64,000 nt of DNA from Parapedobacter indicus (GTDB lineage: Bacteria; Bacteroidota; Bacteroidia; Sphingobacteriales; Sphingobacteriaceae), in assembly GCF_900113765.1 (NCBI RefSeq), contig NZ_FOQO01000008.1, positions 248,001 to 312,000 on the forward strand. Direction: 5' to 3'. Made by a program: the position numbers and the translations under genes. The notes beneath the pieces were generated by a model. The model did not search any database. It was given only the letters and a program-made list of their open reading frames with translations, and was not told the origin of the DNA. Positions 54,501 to 61,341 of the stretch are shown piece by piece (the stretch's first letter is position 1; each line of letters starts with the position of its first letter).

Positions 54501-55757
54501 TGGGTCGTGCTTAAAGTGTCGGAATACCTGGCCTGTACGATCCATGTAATTTAAGCCGCCGCCTTCCGTACCAATCCACAGCTGTTGGTCGGCATCCTCA
54601 AGAATACCACTTACCACATTGTAACTCAAACTGGAAGTGTATGGACTATGCGCATAATTCTGAAAAACGGGAATGTGCCTATCATATACACATACGCCGC
54701 CATAATAGGTGCCTACCCATAACGATCCGCGTGTATCCTGAAAAAGCGGCCTGATTGAATTATTACTGAGCGAAAACGGATCGTAATCGTTGTTGGAGTA
54801 AGTTAAAAAGCCCGTATCCTCGGCATAATAATTAAGCCCATTGATGGTTCCTATCCAATACCCCCCGAAGCGGTCTTTGAGGATCGATCGCACGTCGTTG
54901 CTTGCCAACGAATAGTCCGGTGCCTGGGGTTGGTGCATAAGATAGTGAAAGACTCCTGTCCGCGAATTGTATACATTGATTCCTCCGTTCTTTGTGCCAA
55001 ACCAAAATATACCGCTATCTAAACCTTGGACCACCCGCACGTCTTCGCTATTGAGCTCGCCGGGCCGTTTACGAAAATGCTTGATCAACTGTAGTGAACG
55101 ACCAGCCTGATATGGCTCGAAAACCAATACTCCGTTTACCGTGCTCAACCAGATATTTCCGCGCTCATCGTCATACAGTGACTGTACATTGTTGCATCCC
55201 AAGGGCACTCCCTGCGCACTATACATTGCCGCATCGAATACCAGGATAAGTTGCATGGAATTTTTCCCTTCTTCAAGGCAATACAACCCTTGCGATGTTG
55301 CAAACCAAACCCGGCCGCTTCGATCTTCTACGATGGCCGACACAATCGGTTCGGAAAACGTGTTACCTGACTGATTATTAACCAACGGGAACCGCTTGAA
55401 ACTATCGGAATACCGATCGTATAAACAGATGCCTGAGCTGGTACCCACCCACAGCCTGTTTTTACGATCTTCCAACAAGGACATGATGTAGTTGTCGGCA
55501 AGCGATGTGGTGTCCGATGGGGTATTCCGATAGGTAACAAATTTGCGTGCATCGTACCGATTCAATCCGTCACGCGTACCGACCCACATGAAACCGAGGT
55601 AGTCTTGGCAAAGCGAAAAAATACTGCTCTGAGACAGACCTTCACGCAAACCGATGCGTGTAAATCTAACCGATTTGTCACTGACCTGGCTTATCGCCGC
55701 ATCACCAAGCGACAAAAGTATTACGGAAATAAAAATTCGTGCAATGCAGCACATCAT
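51528..55757 (-). CDS. hybrid two-component system sensor/regulator (HTCS)
   Basis: This one-protein regulator senses glycan fragments in the periplasm and activates the PUL. The 1409-residue protein has a signal peptide, then two beta-propellers of Reg_prop repeats (for example GFMWVGTRDGLNRYD, RLWVGTSSGICLYD) to about residue 740. A Y_Y_Y domain (AYRLDGLENQWNYV) and one membrane helix (about 815-838) follow. The histidine kinase has ISHEFRTPLTLIL (His about 872). The receiver has LIVEDNADIRQ and phospho-acceptor Asp in LVITDIMMPEADG (about 1190). The AraC-type domain (about 1292-1395) contains SQVAYHVGFNDPKYFGKSFK. It lies 65 nt after the lipoprotein gene, so it is probably part of the same transcript. 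Confidence 0.96.
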   Translation of the reverse strand: MMCCIARIFISVILLSLGDAAISQVSDKSVRFTRIGLREGLSQSSIFSLCQDYLGFMWVGTRDGLNRYDARKFVTYRNTPSDTTSLADNYIMSLLEDRKNRLWVGTSSGICLYDRYSDSFKRFPLVNNQSGNTFSEPIVSAIVEDRSGRVWFATSQGLYCLEEGKNSMQLILVFDAAMYSAQGVPLGCNNVQSLYDDERGNIWLSTVNGVLVFEPYQAGRSLQLIKHFRKRPGELNSEDVRVVQGLDSGIFWFGTKNGGINVYNSRTGVFHYLMHQPQAPDYSLASNDVRSILKDRFGGYWIGTINGLNYYAEDTGFLTYSNNDYDPFSLSNNSIRPLFQDTRGSLWVGTYYGGVCVYDRHIPVFQNYAHSPYTSSLSYNVVSGILEDADQQLWIGTEGGGLNYMDRTGQVFRHFKHDPKNPGSLSHNHVKSLHLDHHGTLWVGTYSGGLNVLKKGSNTFQHIKHDPSISHSLSNNNVYAIREDAGGNMWFGTYGGGLNLKLPGPDMQFESYRAGKTGRYHLSSDLVRIVFIDSRNNLWVGTEDGLNLKRAGSDRFEVFRFSLNDPQSIGGNIIISIFEDSQQRIWFGTYKNGLNQYHYETDSFSQITEQDGLPGNNIFGILEDAGKLWLSTNNGICSVDPETGVIKSYNTKDGIGGNEFSIGAYCKTDDGQLIFGGTHGLTCFDPKDFSSSSYIPPVVFTDFRLFNEPVVPSDDGVLKKPISMTDTLVLSYAQNIFTVEFSAINYVLPEKNRYAYRLDGLENQWNYVANPSATYTNLHAGTYTLLAKGASNDGIWNETPAALTIRILPPPWKTWWAYLSYTALIVVGIYMIIRFTKIRSRLEHELQLEHLENERQREINEIKLNFFTSISHEFRTPLTLILAPVQHLLAHAKLEENARTMMTTVKNNSLRLLNLVNQLLDFRKQESGNFQLAIASHNLVAFIDRIALEFRHYAEEQQIRFEYSKPVAPVEAWFDADQLEKVVYNLLSNAFKFAPVGGNVQLMVEKVKPSPVYPLGSAIIRVWDNGNGIPGDKLESIFEFYYQLHTVNEKNRGQLGSGIGLALAKNLTEMHGGEITVESYHGTDKPTYTCFTVTLPLGNLHVDAKDLACPSEAADSARILRPPEPDSDSLRASNIITAEPRNTDRSVVLIVEDNADIRQIIAQTLNDDYSVLEAADGLEGWQLVTSRLPDLVITDIMMPEADGITLLKNIKQNMATDHIPVLLLTARSSMENVITGLQSGSDDYLTKPFHPDVLTLKIRNILAARERFRKKFIRDYVLAPQQAVEGPSADQQFLHKVIRMIEDNLGETQFNVSMLSSELGMSRPVLYRKLKQLTDLSVIELINVMRLRKAAQLLAQGDMPISQVAYHVGFNDPKYFGKSFKNHFGKSPSEYAALDATTQKGLLAQELQV

Positions 55758-55822
55758 AATCGTCCAAAGGCATTAACTTCAGTGCAATATCGAAAATTAA
55801 TGGGTTATTCCCAACTGGGATA

Positions 55823-56338
55823 CTACTCAATGGTTAATGTGCGCCGAAAGGCCGTAGAAAAGATATCGACGCGATAGTCGGGTGTAATGTTGTCCTCGAA
55901 ATTGATCTCTACCACCCGGGTGCCGGGCGCCGGATTGTTGAGCAGTTTGACATACACCGTATCTTTGGCTTTTATTGCCTGCGGAAATACGATGGAATAT
56001 TTACCGTTTCCATCCGGCTGAATGGCGTTTCCATCACGATCTACAATCTGGAAATCTTCGTCAATGACGGCGGCGTCAACGCCATCGGGTGTAACGACTG
56101 AATAGTGGGCAACTGCATCGTAATTCCTAGTAAATTCGGAATAAAACTGCACCGGGAATTTGAGCAACTCACTTTGGCTTCTGTTTACAGTAACGCCGCT
56201 GTTGTTGTTGGGTACATATACGATGTAATAGTGATGTTCGTATTCCGATAGCCCTGCGGGATAGTCTTTGTCTTCGCAGGCAGTAAACAATACGCCGGAT
56301 AACAGGAGCGCCGCAATTAATACATTTTGTGTTTTCAT
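55823..56338 (-). CDS. PUL surface lipoprotein of DUF4843/SusE-like type
   Basis: This is a 171-residue lipoprotein (signal MKTQNVLIAALLLSGVLFTA, Cys in FTACEDKD). The remainder is predicted all-beta, with IVYVPNNNSGVTVNRSQSEL, LKFPVQFYSEFTRNYD, EDFQIVDRDGNAI and the KDTVYVKLLNNPAPG segment typical of DUF1735/DUF4843 glycan-binding lipoproteins. It probably sits on the cell surface as a glycan-binding accessory to the SusCD pair. It is fourth in the locus, and its start codon ends the structured element at 56336-56423, which fills most of the gap after susD. Confidence 0.8.
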   Translation of the reverse strand: MKTQNVLIAALLLSGVLFTACEDKDYPAGLSEYEHHYYIVYVPNNNSGVTVNRSQSELLKFPVQFYSEFTRNYDAVAHYSVVTPDGVDAAVIDEDFQIVDRDGNAIQPDGNGKYSIVFPQAIKAKDTVYVKLLNNPAPGTRVVEINFEDNITPDYRVDIFSTAFRRTLTIE

Positions 56339-56423
56339 TAGAAAATAGTTTGTTCTTAATAGTCTAATGGAACCTGCATGTTCATCGCCTTGTTGTATCA
56401 GGCGTTGACAGGGCAGGTTTCAT
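56336..56423 (-). promoter_or_regulatory. duplicated structured leader element, copy B (before PUL lipoprotein gene)
   Basis: Copy B reads on the minus strand from 56423 to the ATG of the lipoprotein gene. It differs from copy A (33414-33500) at about 10 positions plus one single-base indel in the loop. The outer helix AACCTGC/GCAGGTT is identical. The inner helix is GTCA/TGAT, where A has GTCA/TGAC, so pairing is kept by G-U. The CGCC/GGCG pseudoknot potential, CCATTAGAC and the TATTTTCTAATG tail are also kept. It sits inside an operon, 17 nt after the susD stop. Confidence 0.65.
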
Positions 56424-56440
56424 TGTTCAATGGTTTATAC

Positions 56441-58108
56441 TTATTGCCAATTGGGATTTTGGACCACGCTGCCACCACTTAGGGTGACCTCATTGAATGG
56501 AACCGGATACAGGTAATCGCGGTCAGAATCAAACGACCGTACGTTAGTATCTTCCACGACCAATACCCCTTCACTGTTGATATTCAAGGTAGAGGGATCT
56601 GCGCCCACCCAGTCCTCTGCATCAAATTTAGCTCCGAGCAGCTGCTCTGGAAGCAGGGTCTCTGCAGTTTTCCAGCGGATCAGGTCGTCGTAGCGAAATC
56701 CTTCCAGGGCCAGTTCAACCGTCCGTTCCCTTCGTATTTCTTCGCGCATATCAAGGTTATTGACCTGAGCGAACGCATTGGAAAGGCGTGCAGAAAAGCC
56801 TGCCCGTTGTCGCAACGCATTGATGGTGAGATCCAGATCCGCATCGCTGAGGGAGCCATTCAATTCATAGGTTGCTTCGGCATACGTGAGCAGCACTTCC
56901 CCATAGCGGATGAGAATTTTATCTACAGTTCCGGCACCGTTCGTCTGCCAGTCTTCAATGTTGAACCCTTTTTTTGCAGCAAAAGCCGAACGTGATCCCA
57001 AGGTAGTCGTCGGAATCCAGGGGCCTTTATAGGCCTGTTCTCCGGCTTGGAAGAGCGTCATTGCCAACCGCGGATCACGATTTTGAAAGATCGCGTTGTA
57101 ACCATCCTCTTCGTTTTCCTCAATAAAATGTATGGAACGGGTTGAAGAAGGCTTGTTTAGTTCATTGAAAGCGGGCAGCCCATCCGAATAAAGATATTGC
57201 CGCACCAGGTTCCGTGTGGGTGCGTTGCGTCCGTTTTCCATGTCGCGGGAGTAGTTGTGTCCCACAATCAAGTTGGAAGGGCTTACTCCATAGATCTTTA
57301 CGAAGATGTTTTCGGTATTGTCCGGCCCTTCGGCCTCATGCTGAAACAGTCCATCATAGGTAGGGTACAATTGGTGTCCCTGATCCATCACTGCCTGGGC
57401 CGCCTGCACCGCCAAGGTGAGATGCGACTGCCAGTCGCCGTCATTGTGGAATTTAGCATAGGTACCTACGTAAAGGGCTATCCGGGCTTTTAGTGCGAGC
57501 GCGCTACTTTTCGTTACCCGGCCATATTGTGCGGTTGGCAGCTGCTGATGGGTGGGCAACCACGCCGCCGCAAAATCCAGGTCGTCATAAATCGCCTGGA
57601 TGACCTCTGCTTTCGGTGTGCGGGGCATGGTAAGCTCAGGGGCATCGGTATCGAGGGTTTTCAGGATCAGCGGGACATCGCCGTATTTCTGTATCAAGCT
57701 GAAATACGCATACGCCCGGAAGAAACGTGCCTCGCCGAAATATCGGTTCTTGATTTCGTCAGAAACCTGGGCCTTCCCCCCTTTTTCCAAAATATTATTT
57801 GCTGTGAAGATATCCCGATACGGGTTATTCCAGTCGCCGCTGGTATTGGGAATGGTTCGGGTACCATTACTTACGGAATTGGCGGTTTGGTTAACGTTGT
57901 CGTCACCACGGGAGTCTAATTGGAAGCCCGCCAGCAGTTGGTAGTGTCTATTGGTCGCATTCATCAGATCGGTCTCTGTATTCCAGAAATCCACATCGCT
58001 GAATTCACTTTCCGGAAAACGGTCCAGGCTGCAACTGCTGGCAATTCCTGCCAAGCAGATAATGGCTATCCGGATAAAGCTCTTGGTTTTATTGGGTTGT
58101 CTCATCAT
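56441..58108 (-). CDS. SusD/RagB-family nutrient-binding outer-membrane lipoprotein
   Basis: This is the surface glycan-binding partner of the SusC encoded directly upstream. The start at 58108 (MMRQPNKTKSFIRIAIICLA) leaves 7 nt after the susC stop. An upstream start at 58129 would overlap susC. The lipobox is ASSC. SusD features are FRAYAYFSLIQKYGDVPLIL, MPRTPKAEVIQAIYDDLDFA, the SALALKARIALYVGTYAKF helix pair and ELALEGFRYDDLIRWKTAE near the C-terminus. About 555 residues. Confidence 0.95.
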   Translation of the reverse strand: MMRQPNKTKSFIRIAIICLAGIASSCSLDRFPESEFSDVDFWNTETDLMNATNRHYQLLAGFQLDSRGDDNVNQTANSVSNGTRTIPNTSGDWNNPYRDIFTANNILEKGGKAQVSDEIKNRYFGEARFFRAYAYFSLIQKYGDVPLILKTLDTDAPELTMPRTPKAEVIQAIYDDLDFAAAWLPTHQQLPTAQYGRVTKSSALALKARIALYVGTYAKFHNDGDWQSHLTLAVQAAQAVMDQGHQLYPTYDGLFQHEAEGPDNTENIFVKIYGVSPSNLIVGHNYSRDMENGRNAPTRNLVRQYLYSDGLPAFNELNKPSSTRSIHFIEENEEDGYNAIFQNRDPRLAMTLFQAGEQAYKGPWIPTTTLGSRSAFAAKKGFNIEDWQTNGAGTVDKILIRYGEVLLTYAEATYELNGSLSDADLDLTINALRQRAGFSARLSNAFAQVNNLDMREEIRRERTVELALEGFRYDDLIRWKTAETLLPEQLLGAKFDAEDWVGADPSTLNINSEGVLVVEDTNVRSFDSDRDYLYPVPFNEVTLSGGSVVQNPNWQ

Positions 58109-58115
58109 TGTTCGA

Positions 58116-61100
58116 TTAAAAGGTAACATTCAGTCCAAAGGAATAAGAACGGAAAAACGGATAGGTGGTTGCACCAACATTGTTGCCCACTTCCGGATCA
58201 AATACGCTCATCACGTCGGTCGATTCCCACAGGTCCTGACCCGAAAAATATACGCGCAAGCGTTGGATTTTATCCGTCCGGATAGGGACGGTATAGCCGA
58301 GCTGCAGGTTTTTCAACCGGACATAACTACCGTTCTGTGCCCATCGGTCGGAGGACCTATAATTGTGTGCACTGGTCTGATACATACGTGGGAAGTATGC
58401 GTCCGGATTTTCCGGTGTCCATCGGTCCATATGAATTGTCCAAGGCATATCAGCGGTACCCAGCATGGGAGAGAGCGTTCCTTCGTTGATGAGGAACTTC
58501 CGCTTGGCCGCCCCTTGAAAAAAGATGGAGAAGTCAACGTTCTTCCAATCGAAACCCAAATCCAATCCATACGTATACCGGGCGTTGGTGGTGCCCAAAT
58601 AGACTAAGTCTCCCGAATTTTCGGGCGTTCCCTCACCCGCATTGATACTGCCATTCCCATCCAGATCTAGGTATTTAACATCGCCTGCTCCGGCATTGCC
58701 CGGAAAAAACGGTGTGACCACTTGTTCCTTATAGGCATTGTATTCTTCCTGTGATTGAAAGAATCCATCTGTGCGGTATCCCCAAACACTGTTGAGTGGA
58801 TAACCTTCGAGCAGCTCCACCACACCACCATTGCCGATCGAATTGCGTCCATCGTACCGTACGAGCTCATTTTGATTGTCGGAAATATTGAACCCTACCC
58901 GGTAATTGAATGCGTTAATCCGATCACGCCACCGGATATCAAATTCCCAACCCCAGCTTTTCAGTTCACCGATATTCATGGAGGGGACATTGATCCCTAT
59001 GATGTTGGGTAGGTTCAGCTGTGCGAGCATATCTTTATTACGTTTCACGTAGTAATCGGCCGTAAGGGATAGCCGGTCATGGAGGAACCCGGCATCGATA
59101 CCGATGTTCGACTGCTGTACCGTTTCCCACGTTTTCTGTGGGGAGGCCAGTTGGTTTTGGTAAAAATACTGCGTTCTAATATCGTTAAAGACAAGGTTGT
59201 TGGTCTGGGTAAGTCCGCTGGTTAAGAGTGCGATGTAATCATACAATCCAAGTACGGCACCGTTCCCTAATTGCCCCCAAGACCCTCTTAGCTTAAGTGC
59301 TGAGAGGATCGACTGATCCTGCATAAAGTTTTCCTGGTCAATACGCCATGCCGCAGAAAAGGAGGGAAACAACTGCCACCGATTTTCCGGCGCAAGCCGC
59401 GAGCTACCGTCGTAGCGGAAAGACGCCTCAAAGAGGTATTTTTCGCGAAAGTTATAATTCAGCCGACCGAAGAAAGACCCCATCGCCCAACTTTCAATCT
59501 TGTCGCCGTTAGTTTTGGTCAATGGGTCGGCAAAATTGAAGCTGAAGAAATCGTTGGTGATCATGCTTTGGGCACCCGCCGAAAACTCATCTTTCCGATA
59601 TTCTTCGAACGACGCGCCACCGAGCAGCGTAAAATTATGCGCATCGGCCAGGGATAGGTTATAGGTAAACACGCCTTGCAGGTTGTTATGATAACCCCGA
59701 TTCTTGGCCATGCTTTTGGTATTGGGGTCGTTTATGCGAAATCGGACCGTGTTGGTGGTCCGTCCGTACCACAGCAGCGTACGACTGTCATTTTCCATGG
59801 AATAATAGTCTTGGTTGCGCCATCCCGACAAATCAAAAGTCAACCCCTTGACCAAGTTTTGCACCTTGAGGTTGAGCCTTCCGGTAAACGATTCATACAT
59901 ACGTTGCTCCAAGCCTCCATTCTTTTCAATATCCACGGCATTGATTTGCAAGTCGCCGTTATAAGGTTGACCCGTGATATCTTCGGCGGGCACATATAAA
60001 CTTTGGCGGGCACGGCTACGGTAGAGGCGGTTGATGATTTGCTCTGTCCCATAAGCGTTTTCGTTCACGATGGAACCGATGTATCCTGCCACCACTTCCA
60101 CACTGAGGTACTTGTTGAGCTCCGCATTGATATTGGCCCGCAGGTTATACCTCGAATTATCATCCGGCCCATAGCGCAGCACGCCATCTCTTTTATAGTA
60201 ACCGCCCGAAACCAGGTAATTCATCTGGCTGGATCCACCATTTATCGAAAGCGTATGATTCTGCATACCATTGTATTTGTCCATCCCCTCTTTGAGCCAA
60301 TTGTTGTTGCCGAAGTACTCCCAACGATCCTGCGTAGGGTTAGGACGTACGGAGAAGTTGGGGTTGCTTACCCACTCCATTTGCTCTTCGCTGAATTCCG
60401 GATTTCCCGTCGCATTGCGGCGCGATTCGTCTATCAATATCTGTTCTTCCCACGAATTTAACCGTTGAGGCTGGCGGGCCGTGGCATTGATGCCATAATA
60501 GCTATTGAAGTTGATGCGGGTTTTTCCTGCGGTACCTTTCTTGGTAGTCACCAAGACTACCCCGCCTGCTGCACGAGCTCCATAAATGGCCGACGCGGAG
60601 GCGTCTTTTAATACCGAGATAGATTCGATGTCATCGGGGTTCAGCAGGTTCATATCCATTTGGATGCCATCTACGAGCACCAACGCACTGGTGGTGTTGG
60701 ATGAAGAGAATCCCCGTATACGTATACCGTATCCTTCTGCTCCAGGTTTTCCGCTGCCGCGGAAGACTGTCACCCCCGGCAAAACGCCCTGCAGGGCACC
60801 GGTTACATTGGCCACGGGCCGATTCACCAATGCATCTCCGCTCACCTGTGCAACGGCCCCGCTTAGGTTTACTTTTTTCTGGGTGCCGAATCCGACCACA
60901 ACCACCTCATCCAGGGCTGACACGTCGCTTTCGAGTGTTACATTGACGATGGTGCGGCCGTCGACAGCGATTTCCTGTGGTACAGCACCCAATTGCGTAA
61001 ACACCAACGTACCGGTACTTGGTGTCGAAATCCGGTAGTTTCCATCGTCATCCGATGCCGTAGCGATAGTGGTTCCCTTCACCGCTACACTGACCCCAAT

Positions 61101-61235
61101 GGCGGGCGCACCGTCCTGGAAAACGATTTTTCCGGTCACTGTAAGTTGAGACTGGGAATAGGCCATTTCCATCCAACATATTAACAGTGCAATCACGAAA
61201 CCGTAGTTTCGCTTTTTTGTAAAACGTTTGCTCAT
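58116..61235 (-). CDS. SusC/RagA-type TonB-dependent outer-membrane receptor of the PUL
   Basis: This is the import channel for glycan fragments. The 1039-residue protein starts MSKRFTKKRNYGFVIALLIC. It has a signal peptide ending near MAYSQ, a carboxypeptidase-like domain (GKIVFQDGAPAIGVSVAVKG) and the SusC box DEVVVVGFGTQKKVNL. The plug has IRIRGFSSSNTTSAL and SVLKDASASAIYGARAAGG. The barrel ends in SFGLNVTF. It has its own promoter (61277-61284). It is followed by susD at 7 nt, and the GH2-lyase gene ends 106 nt upstream. Confidence 0.96.
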   Translation of the reverse strand: MSKRFTKKRNYGFVIALLICWMEMAYSQSQLTVTGKIVFQDGAPAIGVSVAVKGTTIATASDDDGNYRISTPSTGTLVFTQLGAVPQEIAVDGRTIVNVTLESDVSALDEVVVVGFGTQKKVNLSGAVAQVSGDALVNRPVANVTGALQGVLPGVTVFRGSGKPGAEGYGIRIRGFSSSNTTSALVLVDGIQMDMNLLNPDDIESISVLKDASASAIYGARAAGGVVLVTTKKGTAGKTRINFNSYYGINATARQPQRLNSWEEQILIDESRRNATGNPEFSEEQMEWVSNPNFSVRPNPTQDRWEYFGNNNWLKEGMDKYNGMQNHTLSINGGSSQMNYLVSGGYYKRDGVLRYGPDDNSRYNLRANINAELNKYLSVEVVAGYIGSIVNENAYGTEQIINRLYRSRARQSLYVPAEDITGQPYNGDLQINAVDIEKNGGLEQRMYESFTGRLNLKVQNLVKGLTFDLSGWRNQDYYSMENDSRTLLWYGRTTNTVRFRINDPNTKSMAKNRGYHNNLQGVFTYNLSLADAHNFTLLGGASFEEYRKDEFSAGAQSMITNDFFSFNFADPLTKTNGDKIESWAMGSFFGRLNYNFREKYLFEASFRYDGSSRLAPENRWQLFPSFSAAWRIDQENFMQDQSILSALKLRGSWGQLGNGAVLGLYDYIALLTSGLTQTNNLVFNDIRTQYFYQNQLASPQKTWETVQQSNIGIDAGFLHDRLSLTADYYVKRNKDMLAQLNLPNIIGINVPSMNIGELKSWGWEFDIRWRDRINAFNYRVGFNISDNQNELVRYDGRNSIGNGGVVELLEGYPLNSVWGYRTDGFFQSQEEYNAYKEQVVTPFFPGNAGAGDVKYLDLDGNGSINAGEGTPENSGDLVYLGTTNARYTYGLDLGFDWKNVDFSIFFQGAAKRKFLINEGTLSPMLGTADMPWTIHMDRWTPENPDAYFPRMYQTSAHNYRSSDRWAQNGSYVRLKNLQLGYTVPIRTDKIQRLRVYFSGQDLWESTDVMSVFDPEVGNNVGATTYPFFRSYSFGLNVTF

Positions 61236-61276
61236 CTGTATAGGTTTATATACGTTTATAAAATAGTTACAGCGAG

Positions 61277-61284
61277 CAAAAGTA
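61277..61284 (-). promoter_or_regulatory. -7 box of the PUL susC promoter
   Basis: On the minus strand TACTTTTG matches TAnnTTTG exactly, about 42 nt before the susC start. The near-palindrome GGGATATTCCC (61288-61298) lies immediately upstream of it, where an activator could sit. No TTG is seen at -33, as expected if the HTCS is needed for activation (inference). Confidence 0.5.
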
Positions 61285-61341
61285 TTCGGGAATATCCCTT
61301 TGTACGGGGTAATTATTGTTTGAAAGAGGGGTAAAAAATGT

